Shown one piece after another: positions 30,872-39,646 of a stretch of 48,670 bases of DNA. This DNA comes from Treponema sp. (GTDB lineage: Bacteria > Spirochaetota > Spirochaetia > Treponematales > Treponemataceae): assembly GCA_017651065.1 (NCBI GenBank), contig JAGCDP010000051.1:1-48670 (forward strand), in the 5' to 3' direction. The notes beneath the pieces were generated by a model that was not told where the DNA came from, did not search any database, and worked only from the letters and a program-made list of their open reading frames with translations. The translations under genes and the position numbers were made by a program. Every line of letters begins with the position of its first letter. Position 1 is the stretch's first letter.

Positions 30872-31859
30872 ACAGCTTTTTGAAACTCTTTCGCTTGGGG
30901 ATGTTGCGTTGCCTATTGTGTCTGTTTCCGGCGGCTTTATGCACAGGATGTATAAGGTTTGTACGGCGAATCACACTTATGCCGTAAAGCATTTGAATTG
31001 TGAAATTATGAAGCGGCCGGCTGCAATGGATAATTACAAAAAGGCTGAACGGCTTGAAGCGATTTTAGAAGAAGCTGGAATTCCGATTGTCCCTGCCCTC
31101 ACCTTTAATGGAAAAAAGATGCAGGAGTTTCAGGGCAATTACTTTTACATTTTTGACTGGCACGAAGGTAATATAACAGACTGGAATAATATTACGGCTG
31201 AACAATGCTGGAAGGCAGGAAATATACAGGGAAGGATTCATGCGATTGAGGCAAGGCAGTCTGAACCATCAGAGCCGACTGCTCCCGAACTCAGCACAAT
31301 CGATTGGAACGAATATATCAAGAAGTCTGCTGGTTCAAATACTGACGTGCCGGCAAAAGAAATCGAGTCTCTCCTGAAAGAAAATCTCCCTCTCCTCGAA
31401 TACGCCCTGTCAGAATTAAACAAAGCCCGCCAATCCCTCCCGAACATCACAACAATCATTGACGAAGACATGGACCCGAAAAACGTTATGTGGAAAAACG
31501 GCGAACCTGTTGTGATTGACCTTGAATGTCTTGATTACGGAAATCCTGTTTCGAGTGCAATTCAACTTTCACTTCAATGGTCGGGAATTACGCTTTGTGA
31601 TTTTGATGCGGAAAAACAGAAGGCATTTTTCGAGGGTTACTTCCAGGCTTACGACAATGGCTTTAGAGATTACAAAAGCGTCTTTGGCCTCACCTATACC
31701 TGGATTGAATGGTTGGAGTATAATATCCAAAGGGCGCTGGGAGACTGCCAGGACAAGTCTGAACAAGAGCTGGGGCTCACCGAAGTAAAGAACACAATAA
31801 ACAGAATTAAATACATTCACCAGATGGAAGACAAAATAAAAAGTAATCTGCAATTTTAG
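30855..31859 (+). CDS. APH-fold phosphotransferase (aminoglycoside/homoserine kinase-like)
   Basis: 334 residues. Kinase-fold N-lobe (TYAVKHL) and a catalytic loop IIDEDMDPKN in which the usual HGD is DED: Asp205 and Asn210 remain but the conserved His is Asp. The metal Asp is in VVIDLECL. Substrate unknown; family members include choline, homoserine and aminoglycoside kinases. The 17-base overlap with the ZmaR-like GNAT suggests they act together. Confidence 0.8.
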   Translation: MMTIIKQLFETLSLGDVALPIVSVSGGFMHRMYKVCTANHTYAVKHLNCEIMKRPAAMDNYKKAERLEAILEEAGIPIVPALTFNGKKMQEFQGNYFYIFDWHEGNITDWNNITAEQCWKAGNIQGRIHAIEARQSEPSEPTAPELSTIDWNEYIKKSAGSNTDVPAKEIESLLKENLPLLEYALSELNKARQSLPNITTIIDEDMDPKNVMWKNGEPVVIDLECLDYGNPVSSAIQLSLQWSGITLCDFDAEKQKAFFEGYFQAYDNGFRDYKSVFGLTYTWIEWLEYNIQRALGDCQDKSEQELGLTEVKNTINRIKYIHQMEDKIKSNLQF

Positions 31860-31879
31860 GAAAACGAGATAGGATAAAA

Positions 31880-32668
31880 ATGAGTTCAATCAATAATCAA
31901 AAAAATGTAAAAGAACAGTATGCCAGTGCAGGAAACTTAAACACACGCATTTCAATTCATCAAAAATATTCAACAAATAAAATGGGATTCGGCAACTGGA
32001 TTTTTTCGAATTATAAAATCACAAAAGGAATGAAGGTGCTGGAGCTCGGCTGTGGTACCGGCGATATGTGGAAAGGCCATGAGGATTTGATGAAGACCTG
32101 TTCTAAACTTGTGCTTTCTGATTTTTCTGAAGGAATGCTTGAAAACGCAAAGGCCAACCTCGGGGACAATTCCAATGTTGAATATCGAGTGATTGATATT
32201 CAGAATATTCCTTTTGACGACGAAACCTTTGATGTTGTGATTGCAAATATGATGCTTTATCATGTACCTGATATGGAGCGTGGTCTTTCGGAAGTTCAGA
32301 GGGTTTTGAAAAACGGTGGTGCTTTTTACTGCGCAACCTTTGGCGAACACGGAATCATGGAATTTCTTTCTCAAGTTCTGAATGCTTATGGTGTTGAAGA
32401 TAATGTGAACAAAAACTTCACACTTCAAAACGGAAAAGAAATTCTTGAGCCATTCTTTTCTGATGTCCAAAGACTCAACTACGAAGATTCTCTTGTCGTG
32501 ACAGAAATTGATGATCTGATTGAATATATTTATTCTCTTTCCAGTATGACGACATTGAGTTCCGTACCGAAGGAAGAAATCCGCGAAGTTCTTGCAAAAC
32601 ACATGGAAAACGGTGTCCTGCGAGTTCCAAAAGAATACGGCATGTTCTGCTGCAGGAAAGGATTATAA
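31880..32668 (+). CDS. Class I SAM-dependent methyltransferase (UbiE-like)
   Basis: 262 residues. Motif I VLELGCGTGDMW, post-I LVLSDFSEGML, FDDETFDVVIANMMLYHVPD and VLKNGGAFYCATFG. UbiE/small-molecule type. AGATAGGATAAAA precedes the ATG; follows the kinase by 20 bases. Last six bases overlap the convergent GNAT. Confidence 0.86.
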   Translation: MSSINNQKNVKEQYASAGNLNTRISIHQKYSTNKMGFGNWIFSNYKITKGMKVLELGCGTGDMWKGHEDLMKTCSKLVLSDFSEGMLENAKANLGDNSNVEYRVIDIQNIPFDDETFDVVIANMMLYHVPDMERGLSEVQRVLKNGGAFYCATFGEHGIMEFLSQVLNAYGVEDNVNKNFTLQNGKEILEPFFSDVQRLNYEDSLVVTEIDDLIEYIYSLSSMTTLSSVPKEEIREVLAKHMENGVLRVPKEYGMFCCRKGL

Positions 32669-33148
32669 TTCCCTCTCCATATAACCGCAGGTGAATGGGA
32701 AGAAATCAAACTTTTCTGCATGGGTGTGAATAAACTCGTGAGCTTCATACCAGCGGCGCAGAACCTTGTTTTCTTCCACAATGCCGATTTTCATTTTTTT
32801 GCAACCAGCACTCCTGGCACGGGCGACGGCATCTTCTAGTAAAGCCTCCCCAATCATCTTATGTCTGAACTCTGGTAGCACGCAAAGATTGTTTAACTCA
32901 CACTCAGAGTTTTCTAAATACTGCAGCGAATAATATCCAAGGATTTTTCCGCCATCATCATAATAAGCTGCCATCAATCGGTGCTCGTATTCAAGCTGAT
33001 AACCAAGCCTTTCTTCAGTTGTTGCATACGCGGTAAAGCGCGGGGCATTTTCGGGAGTAAAACCAAACTCATCTGCAACAGTTAAAAAGCTTTTTCTGAT
33101 AACGTTTACACATTCTGCGATTTCGTTTTTATCAATTTCCTTTATCAT
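32663..33148 (-). CDS. GNAT acetyltransferase
   Basis: 161 residues from ATG 33148 (AAGGAAGGATTAAT upstream). Acetyl-CoA loop CVLPEFRHKMIGEALL, where the second Gly position is Met, and VLRRWYEAHEF at the C-terminus. Complete but with an atypical loop. Confidence 0.83.
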   Translation of the reverse strand: MIKEIDKNEIAECVNVIRKSFLTVADEFGFTPENAPRFTAYATTEERLGYQLEYEHRLMAAYYDDGGKILGYYSLQYLENSECELNNLCVLPEFRHKMIGEALLEDAVARARSAGCKKMKIGIVEENKVLRRWYEAHEFIHTHAEKFDFFPFTCGYMEREL

Positions 33149-33185
33149 ATTAATCCTTCCTTTTCGCAATTTGATTCAGCCCCCC

Positions 33186-33221
33186 AAAAAAAAAGACCAC
33201 TTACCGAAAAGATAAGTGGTC
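33186..33221 (-). terminator. Rho-independent terminator of the small ORF transcript
   Basis: On the minus strand GACCACTTA (33221-33213) pairs with TAAGTGGTC (33203-33195): a perfect 9-bp stem with a 9-base loop followed by nine T. It is the clearest intrinsic terminator in the window. Confidence 0.85.
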
Positions 33222-33249
33222 AGTTTATATCAGCTTATAATCTGCAATC

Positions 33250-33315
33250 TTATTCTTTTCTGTAATCCAAATGCATACCAACACCTGCAGTAGTTTCGAT
33301 TACAAAAAATTTCAT
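33250..33315 (-). CDS. 21-residue small ORF (possible peptide or sRNA)
   Basis: ATG at 33315, stop TAA at 33252-33250. The peptide begins MKFFVIETTAG and ends HLDYRKE. It has its own promoter and terminator within about 165 bases and nothing else in between. The ORF may be real, or the transcript may be a small RNA. No Shine-Dalgarno; the -10 is nine bases upstream. Confidence 0.4.
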   Translation of the reverse strand: MKFFVIETTAGVGMHLDYRKE

Positions 33316-33324
33316 ATTGACTTG

Positions 33325-33353
33325 AACATATAGGAAAAAGATTTTTGTGTCAA
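33325..33353 (-). promoter_or_regulatory. Promoter of the small ORF
   Basis: Minus strand TTGACA (33353-33348), 17-base spacer, TATGTT (33330-33325). A good -35 and a moderate -10. Confidence 0.45.
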
Positions 33354-33422
33354 TTAGAAAAAAATCGTGATAAAATAAACTTTAAGCACAAGTATATCGC
33401 CCGGTTATTTTTTGGAGAAAAA

Positions 33423-34253
33423 ATGAAGAAAGTTTTTTTATTTACCTTTTTGTCTTTTTTTATAGTAAGCTGTGCTAGTGTAAAATCAGTTTCGTCTTCT
33501 GATATAATTCCTGATGATTGTATCGACTCTGTGATATTTTTAAAAGACTACAGACTGGGAAATTATAACAAGCAGGAATATTATTATCTTGATGATATTG
33601 ATGAAATCAGAAGCATCTTTTCTGAATGGAAAGATTTAAAGAAAATTCCTGTTTTCCCTCGTTATGTTGATTCTGGCTTTTCTGGTGATTTTAAATTTTA
33701 TCTGATAATTGATAAGGATGTTCAGCCTTGTCCGATAGAGGGAATTTCGCCGGATGGAAACCTGATTGTCATAAATGGACAGGGCTATGAATATAATAGC
33801 GAATACTGGGAGAAGTTGAAATCAAAACTGAAGGTTGCAAGACCAACAGAAATATTCTGTTCAAACGCAAGTGAATATCGATTCAAATTGGGAATAATTA
33901 AAAAAGATGCAAATTACATTTTTTCACAAATCAATTTCACTGCAGCAACACAATCTTTGCCAGAAAAATATGACGGATATTTTTATATCACAACAAAGAG
34001 TTCTTCATCGTCAGGCATCAGAAAGAAAATTTCAAAAGCATATCCTGATGCAGACTTTATTATAGGCGGACAACGCGGCGGAGGCTTGTTCAGGTCGACT
34101 GATTTACAAATCTATGCATCAAAAGACTTTTACGAAAAGTTTGATTTATATCCAAAAGCTGAATATGTAGAATTCAAAGATATAAAAATAACTGTGTATT
34201 TAAAACCCGAATTTCCAACTCCACCAATTGTATATGTCGAAAATCATAATTAA
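33423..34253 (+). CDS. Lipoprotein of unknown function
   Basis: 276 residues. KK, hydrophobic core and lipobox FFIVSC-A (Cys at about 17) show a type II signal peptide. The body is beta-rich with no recognised domain; the tail ends FPTPPIVYVENHN. TGGAGAAAAA precedes the ATG, and an extended -10 TGATAAAAT lies near 33375. Confidence 0.7.
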   Translation: MKKVFLFTFLSFFIVSCASVKSVSSSDIIPDDCIDSVIFLKDYRLGNYNKQEYYYLDDIDEIRSIFSEWKDLKKIPVFPRYVDSGFSGDFKFYLIIDKDVQPCPIEGISPDGNLIVINGQGYEYNSEYWEKLKSKLKVARPTEIFCSNASEYRFKLGIIKKDANYIFSQINFTAATQSLPEKYDGYFYITTKSSSSSGIRKKISKAYPDADFIIGGQRGGGLFRSTDLQIYASKDFYEKFDLYPKAEYVEFKDIKITVYLKPEFPTPPIVYVENHN

Positions 34254-34323
34254 TCAGGTTTTTATAAGGATTAAAAATTGGAAATAAAAGAACTAAATGA
34301 ATTATCAGACCGGCAGAGGCTTT

Positions 34324-34953
34324 ATGAAAACAATAATCACAATCCAGCACACACAATCACTTCATCACACAAACGGGATGGTTGGTTCCTGGACAGACTG
34401 GGAGCTTACCGAAAAAGGAATTGAACAGGCAAAACGAATTGGCGAAAAACTGCAGGCAGAACTTGCAGACCGAGCTAAAGATTTTGTTTTGTATTCCTCT
34501 GATTTACTCCGCGCAAAACAAACAGCAGAACAAGTTGGCAAAGCGCTGAATCTTACACCAAAGCTGCGTACAGAATTACGAGAAAGAAATCTTGGCAGAT
34601 GCTGCGGAAAATCAGTTCAATGGCTGCGCGAAAATCTGGAACGCGATGAAAAAACTATAGACGACAAAATGTTTTCTGATGGAGAAAGCCGCCGCGACGA
34701 ATGGAACAGGCTCAAGCCATTCTTTGATGAAATCATGTCGAACAACGAACAAAACATCATCATCGTTTCGCACGGAGATATGCTAAGCGTATTCAACATC
34801 ATGTTTTTAGGGCTGGGCGTGGAGGCACTGAACAAAAGTGAAATGCACGGTGCTGCCGGTGGCGTTTCTTATATGTTCGAGACCGACGACGGTAAGCGCA
34901 TCATAAAAAAGATGGGTGATATGTCATATATCTCTTTTACTGAGTCATCATAA
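34324..34953 (+). CDS. Histidine phosphatase-family protein with altered RHG motif
   Basis: 209 residues. The phosphoglycerate mutase fold is clear: LYSSDLLRAKQTAEQVG and IIVSHGDMLS. The N-terminal motif, normally RHGET, reads QHTQS, so the catalytic His is kept but the phosphate-binding Arg is Gln. Activity may be weak or altered. Start at ATG 34324 behind GCAGAGGC; an ATG at 34297 is in frame. Ends 17 bases inside the convergent pgeF. Confidence 0.75.
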   Translation: MKTIITIQHTQSLHHTNGMVGSWTDWELTEKGIEQAKRIGEKLQAELADRAKDFVLYSSDLLRAKQTAEQVGKALNLTPKLRTELRERNLGRCCGKSVQWLRENLERDEKTIDDKMFSDGESRRDEWNRLKPFFDEIMSNNEQNIIIVSHGDMLSVFNIMFLGLGVEALNKSEMHGAAGGVSYMFETDDGKRIIKKMGDMSYISFTESS

Positions 34954-35707
34954 TGGCAGTGAGCATTCTTTGTGTTGCAGATTTTGTCCGCCTGTAAGAG
35001 CAGAAGCTGTGACCTTCAATTTGTGAATGAAATGTGCAGACGCTTGAAGGAATTATATTTTTTTCAAGAATGCCGTTTTTCAAAAGCGTGAGCTTTACTG
35101 CTTCCTGCAGATTCAAAAGATATTTTTCTTCATTTTTTCTGCTGAAGATTTTTTGCATTTCATCTTTGGTAAAGGGCTGTGCAAACTCTTCAAAAACATC
35201 CTGTCCAACTTCGTAACAGTCTTTGCAGATGTGAGGACCAATCGCAACTTTTATGTCTGCTGCTGCACAACCAAACTCGCCGCTCATTTTTTGAATAGTC
35301 ACTTCCGAGATTTTTTGTACAGTTCCTTTCCAGCCGCTGTGAACCATTGCAATAACTTCTTTTACCGGATCATAAAAATACACCGGAACACAATCAGCTT
35401 CAACAGTACACAACAAAAGATTTTTTTCATTTGTAATGAGCCCGTCATAAGGATCGTTTTCATCTAAAGGACGCAGGATTCCGTCGCCGCCTTTTTTCCG
35501 TGTGGCAATTTTTATTTTTGCTGTGTGCTTCTGTTTTGTTTTAATCATGTTGCCAGGTTCAATGCCTAGCTGTTCGCCAAGCGCAATATAATTTTCGCGA
35601 CACCTGTCGTCTTCAAAATTCCAGGCAATGTCTTTTGTTGTTGTAAAGAGAGTTTTTAATTTACCGGTTGCATCAAGTTCAGGAATAGGAAAATATTTTA
35701 TATTCAT
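34937..35707 (-). CDS. pgeF: Peptidoglycan editing factor PgeF (laccase-domain, YfiH family)
   Basis: 256 residues. Signature AMVHSGWKGTV with the metal-binding His, the Cys in TVEADCVPVYF and the later His/Cys set in IGPHICKDCYEVG. PgeF-type enzymes remove wrongly inserted L-Ser from peptidoglycan precursors; related proteins are adenosine phosphorylase/deaminase-like. Transcribed from one of two back-to-back promoters shared with the TetR gene. Confidence 0.85.
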   Translation of the reverse strand: MNIKYFPIPELDATGKLKTLFTTTKDIAWNFEDDRCRENYIALGEQLGIEPGNMIKTKQKHTAKIKIATRKKGGDGILRPLDENDPYDGLITNEKNLLLCTVEADCVPVYFYDPVKEVIAMVHSGWKGTVQKISEVTIQKMSGEFGCAAADIKVAIGPHICKDCYEVGQDVFEEFAQPFTKDEMQKIFSRKNEEKYLLNLQEAVKLTLLKNGILEKNIIPSSVCTFHSQIEGHSFCSYRRTKSATQRMLTAIMMTQ

Positions 35708-35730
35708 TTTTGATTCCGTTTGTTTTAAAG

Positions 35731-35764
35731 ATTATAACATATTTTGAAGATTATATGTTATAAT
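35731..35764. promoter_or_regulatory. Back-to-back promoters within a perfect 12-bp inverted repeat
   Basis: ATTATAACATAT (35731-35742) and ATATGTTATAAT (35753-35764) are exact inverse copies ten bases apart. Each contains TGTTATAAT, an extended -10: one runs left to pgeF, the other right to the TetR gene (ATG 35775, ten bases after its -10). The arrangement could also serve as the TetR operator (inference). Confidence 0.6.
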
Positions 35765-35774
35765 AAATATTCAG

Positions 35775-36338
35775 ATGGCTTTACAATATACTAAAAACAG
35801 AATTTATGAATGCGCATTAAAATTGGCAGAGAAACGTCCACTCAATAAAATAACCGTTCGGACTATTGTTGAAGAATGTCAGATAACGCGTAATACTTTC
35901 TACTATCACTTTCACGATTTGCATGATGTTTATGTTTCTTTTGTAGACAGTAAAATAGATGAACTTCTGAAGCGTGCAGATACAGATGCCGAAGCTGCCT
36001 TTTTTGATTTTATAGAGCTTGCTGTCTGCTACAAAAAAGTCTGGTTAAATCTTTATAAGAGTGTAGGGTATGAACGGCTTTCGGGCTTTGTTACAGAAAA
36101 GGTAAAACAATTTATACTGATGTCTATTTCTAAAGAATATGATATCGAAGAAATCCCGGCGCTTGATCTTGAAATAATCTGCAACTTCTACGGCGAAGCT
36201 ATTTTTGGACTTCTTATACGCTGGTTAAAGGACAGCCGGTTTGATTCCAAAGATAAATTAAAATATTCTCTTGGACGAATCAGAGTTTTATTTGACGGAC
36301 AGCTTGAAGGACTCATCAAAAACAGTCTGAAAAACTAA
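35775..36338 (+). CDS. TetR/AcrR-family regulator (DhaS-like)
   Basis: 187 residues. N-terminal HTH (KITVRTIVEECQITRNTFYYHFHDLHDVY) typical of TetR; the C-terminal part resembles the DhaS/TetR_C_8 group. No Shine-Dalgarno precedes the ATG. It lies directly upstream of fakB-fakA-plsY, whose promoter region has an inverted repeat, and likely controls fatty-acid uptake (inference from context). Confidence 0.85.
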   Translation: MALQYTKNRIYECALKLAEKRPLNKITVRTIVEECQITRNTFYYHFHDLHDVYVSFVDSKIDELLKRADTDAEAAFFDFIELAVCYKKVWLNLYKSVGYERLSGFVTEKVKQFILMSISKEYDIEEIPALDLEIICNFYGEAIFGLLIRWLKDSRFDSKDKLKYSLGRIRVLFDGQLEGLIKNSLKN

Positions 36339-36345
36339 TTATTTC

Positions 36346-36373
36346 TTAGTACAATTTGGGTTAAGTGTACTAA
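36346..36373. promoter_or_regulatory. Candidate operator upstream of fakB
   Basis: TTAGTACA (36346-36353) and TGTACTAA (36366-36373) are perfect inverse copies 12 bases apart; a third TTGTACA half-site lies at 36395-36401. Upstream of the fakB promoter (TATAGT near 36440) and ribosome site TGGAGG. Confidence 0.45.
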
Positions 36374-36462
36374 ATTTGCACACTCAATAATCATTGTACA
36401 TTTACCTTCCACCATAAAGAAAGTAGTATTAACTAATTTATAGTATATGCTGGAGGTAAATC

Positions 36463-37362
36463 ATGAAAAAAATCAAAGTACTTACAGATTCTTGTTCTGA
36501 CCTTAGCGGAGAACTGCTCACAAAATACGATATTGATTATGCAAGAATGAGCACAATATATCAGGGACAGGAAAAACCGGCTTCTCTTACCTGGGAAGAA
36601 TATACTCCACAAGAGCTTTATAACATCATGCGAAAGGGCGAGCGTATTACAACAGCACAGGTTACTACTCAGGAGTTCATGAGAATATTCAAGGAATACC
36701 TTTCAAAAGATTATGACATAATTTACATCGGTTGTTCTTCAAAGCAGTCTGGTTCTGTTAATACTGGAACTGTTGTAGCAAAGGATGTCCTCAAAGATTT
36801 TGCCGATTCAAAAATTACATGTATAGATTCACTCAATGCCTGTATTGGCGAAGGAATGCTTGCTATTTATGCAGCAGAACTTGCAGCAGCAGGAAAGAGT
36901 TATGAAGAAGTTGTTAATGAAACATTGGCTGCAAGAAATCGTGTAAACCAGTATGTTACAGTTCACTCGCTTGATGCTTTAAAACGCGCAGGTCGTGTAA
37001 AGGCAAGCAGTGCCTTCCTTGGAAATCTTATGGGTGTAAAACCTATCCTTATTTCAGATGCAAACGGCTATCAGACTCCTATTAAAAAGGTTCGTGGTCG
37101 TTCAACTTCCTTTGAAGAAATTGTAACACAGCTTGCTGCAACAATTGAAAACCCTGCAGATCAGACAGTATATCTTGCTCATGCCGACTGTAATGCAGAA
37201 GAGCTTGAAATGCTCAAAAATATGATTAATGAAAAAATTAAGTGCAAGGATATTTGTACTGTATATATTGGCCCAATTATTGGTGCTTCAATCGGACCTG
37301 ACGCAATTGGTGTCTGGGGATTTGGAAAAGAAATAACCTACAAGGTTGGCGAGGGTAAATAA
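36463..37362 (+). CDS. fakB: Fatty-acid-binding protein FakB (DegV family)
   Basis: 299 residues. DegV fold: N-terminal TDSCSDLS, the fatty-acid-pocket GCSSKQSGSVNTG, the HSLDALKRAGRVKASSAFLGNL helix and the final GPIIGASIGPDAIGV. FakB presents a fatty acid to FakA for phosphorylation. CTGGAGGTAAATC precedes the ATG. The stop overlaps the fakA start by one base. Confidence 0.9.
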   Translation: MKKIKVLTDSCSDLSGELLTKYDIDYARMSTIYQGQEKPASLTWEEYTPQELYNIMRKGERITTAQVTTQEFMRIFKEYLSKDYDIIYIGCSSKQSGSVNTGTVVAKDVLKDFADSKITCIDSLNACIGEGMLAIYAAELAAAGKSYEEVVNETLAARNRVNQYVTVHSLDALKRAGRVKASSAFLGNLMGVKPILISDANGYQTPIKKVRGRSTSFEEIVTQLAATIENPADQTVYLAHADCNAEELEMLKNMINEKIKCKDICTVYIGPIIGASIGPDAIGVWGFGKEITYKVGEGK

Positions 37363-38999
37363 TGAATACAAAGTTTCTTACCGGAGACATGCTTCTTGAG
37401 ATGGTAAGATCCGGTGCAGAATGTTTACAGTTACATTGTGATGAAGTAAACGATCTTAATGTTTTTCCTATTCCAGATGGCGACACCGGCAGCAATATGT
37501 TTATGACAATTCAAGGCGGTGCTAACACAGAATGTTCAGTTGGAAAGATTTCTGACACAGCACAGAGCATTGCTCATAACATGCTTCTTTCTGCAAGAGG
37601 AAATTCCGGTGTAATTCTTTCGCAGCTTTTTGCAGGAATTGCAGATGGTTTGAAGGGACTTGAATCGGCTGGTATAAGAGATTTGGAAAATGCATGTAAA
37701 ATGGGTGTTGAGCGTGCATACAATTCTGTTTTGACTCCTACAGAAGGAACAATCCTTACAGTTGCAAAAGAAACAAGCAATGCAGTTTGTCAGGGCGATT
37801 TTGACTGTATTGAAGAAGTTTTTGAATTCAGTCTTGATGAAGCAAAAAAGGCTCTTGAAAAAACTCCTGAACAGCTTGAAGTTTTAAAGCAGGCTGGGGT
37901 AGTTGATTCTGGTGGAGCCGGTCTTGTTTACATAATCGAAGGAATGCAGAATTTCCTCACAGGAAAAAAATCATCTGGCAGGTCTGTTGTTTCGGCTCCT
38001 GCACCTGCAGACTCTTTGAATGTTGATCTTTTCACTGCAGACAGCGAGCTTGGTTTTGGTTACTGTACAGAGCTTCTTGTTCGTTTGCAGAACAGAAAAT
38101 GTAATCCTGATGAATTTGATATAAACACACTTATTGAATATTTGAACGGACTAGGGGATTCCATCGTTGCTTTTAAAGACGGGACAATTGTTAAGCTTCA
38201 TGTTCATACAAAGACTCCGCAAAAGGTTCTGGATTACTGCCAGCAGTTTGGAGAATTCCTTAAAGTAAAAATTGAAAATATGCAGCTTCAGCATAACGAG
38301 GTTGTGGCCAATGAGCAGGCAAAAGAAACAGAGCGCAAACAATATGCAATTATTGCTGTTGCCAACGGTGAAGGAATTAAACAGGAGCTGACTGATTTTG
38401 GTGCAGATATAATCATCGACGGCGGCCAGACAATGAATCCTTCGGCAAGCGAACTGATTGCTGCTTTTGATAAAGCAAATGCTCAAACTATTTTTGTTCT
38501 TCCAAATAACGGAAACATTATTCTTGCTGCAAATCAGGCTGCTGAGCTTTATAAAAAATCTGATGTAAGGGTAATTCCAACAAAAAATATCGGCGACTGC
38601 TATTCTGTTCTTTCTATGATGGATCTTGAAGCAGGAGATGCCGACGCAATTGAACAGAACATGAATGAATCTATGGTTGGCACACTTACAGCAGAAATTT
38701 CAAAGAGCATCCGCAGCACTCAGATGAACGGAATTGATGTTCGTGAGGGCGAATACATTGGAATCCTTGGAAAGAAAATTGTTTCTTCCGATACAGACTG
38801 TTATGATACAGCTTTGGCAGCACTTAAGCTTATGGAGCCGAACGAGCATTCTTCACTTATAATCCTGAGAGGAAAAACCGGTGATGAAGCAGTTGCTGCA
38901 GATATTGCTTCCTTTGTAAGACAAAACTATCCGCGTCTTGAAGTGTATGAAAGCTTTGGCGGACAGAATGTGTATGATTTTATTCTGGTGGTAAACTGA
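37362..38999 (+). CDS. fakA: Fatty acid kinase FakA (DhaL-like kinase domain)
   Basis: 545 residues. N-terminal DhaL domain with DLNVFPIPDGDTGSNM (metal Asp residues) and ARGNSGVILSQLF; a middle domain beginning LGFGYCTELLVRL; a C-terminal DegV-like domain. Together with FakB it makes acyl-phosphate from exogenous fatty acid and ATP. One-base overlaps with fakB before it and plsY after it show a strictly coupled operon. Confidence 0.92.
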   Translation: MNTKFLTGDMLLEMVRSGAECLQLHCDEVNDLNVFPIPDGDTGSNMFMTIQGGANTECSVGKISDTAQSIAHNMLLSARGNSGVILSQLFAGIADGLKGLESAGIRDLENACKMGVERAYNSVLTPTEGTILTVAKETSNAVCQGDFDCIEEVFEFSLDEAKKALEKTPEQLEVLKQAGVVDSGGAGLVYIIEGMQNFLTGKKSSGRSVVSAPAPADSLNVDLFTADSELGFGYCTELLVRLQNRKCNPDEFDINTLIEYLNGLGDSIVAFKDGTIVKLHVHTKTPQKVLDYCQQFGEFLKVKIENMQLQHNEVVANEQAKETERKQYAIIAVANGEGIKQELTDFGADIIIDGGQTMNPSASELIAAFDKANAQTIFVLPNNGNIILAANQAAELYKKSDVRVIPTKNIGDCYSVLSMMDLEAGDADAIEQNMNESMVGTLTAEISKSIRSTQMNGIDVREGEYIGILGKKIVSSDTDCYDTALAALKLMEPNEHSSLIILRGKTGDEAVAADIASFVRQNYPRLEVYESFGGQNVYDFILVVN

Positions 39000-39646
39000 T
39001 GAGCGCAGGATTTTATTTAATTTGTGCGGCCTTTGCAATTGTTGCTTACCTTATTGGTGGAGTAAATGCCGCAATAGTAATTTCAAAACTCAAATACAAA
39101 CAGGACATAAGAACTCAAGGCAGCGGAAATCCGGGATTCACAAATTTCAAACGTGTATACGGGTTTAACGGCTGGGCATTATTTGTAATGCTTTCTGATA
39201 TTATTAAGGCTGTCGTGCCTGTAAGCATTGCAATGATTGTCTTTGGAAAACTTTATGACATGGGGCAGTTTGGTGCTGCTTTTACAGGCTTGTTTGCAAT
39301 GCTTGGTCACTGCTTTCCGGTATGGTACGGCTTTAAGGGTGGCAAAGCTTTTATGACAGGCTTTGGAACAATCTGGTTTGTAGACTGGAGAATGGCGCTC
39401 ATTGCAATGGTTTTGTTTCTTGTTCTTCTTTTGATTATTAAATATATGTCTGTGGCTTCGTGCATTTCTTCTGTTGCGTGTCCTATACTGCTCTCTTTTT
39501 TCGGGGCAGAAAGTATTGCAGTTTTGATTATTTCTGCGGCGTCTGCTTTGCTCGTTGTAATCAGACATAAGGAAAATTTTAAAAACCTTAAGAACGGAAC
39601 CGAGACAAAATTCACTTTGAAAAAGAAAGAAGCAGAAAATAATTAA
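38999..39646 (+). CDS. plsY: Glycerol-3-phosphate acyltransferase PlsY
   Basis: 215 residues with about five transmembrane segments. PlsY motifs: GSGNPGFTN (loop 1) and GHCFPVWYGFKGGKA (loop 2). Uses acyl-phosphate to acylate glycerol-3-phosphate at the membrane. Directly coupled to fakA, so acyl-phosphate from FakAB can feed PlsY. Its end overlaps the convergent GNAT by four bases. Confidence 0.93.
   Translation: MSAGFYLICAAFAIVAYLIGGVNAAIVISKLKYKQDIRTQGSGNPGFTNFKRVYGFNGWALFVMLSDIIKAVVPVSIAMIVFGKLYDMGQFGAAFTGLFAMLGHCFPVWYGFKGGKAFMTGFGTIWFVDWRMALIAMVLFLVLLLIIKYMSVASCISSVACPILLSFFGAESIAVLIISAASALLVVIRHKENFKNLKNGTETKFTLKKKEAENN

Noticed and set aside
10941..32668. Integron gene-cassette array
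   Set aside because: Many single small enzymes in a row recall cassettes, but strands alternate, genes have their own promoters or overlap, there is no integrase, and I see no attC-like sites at regular gene ends.
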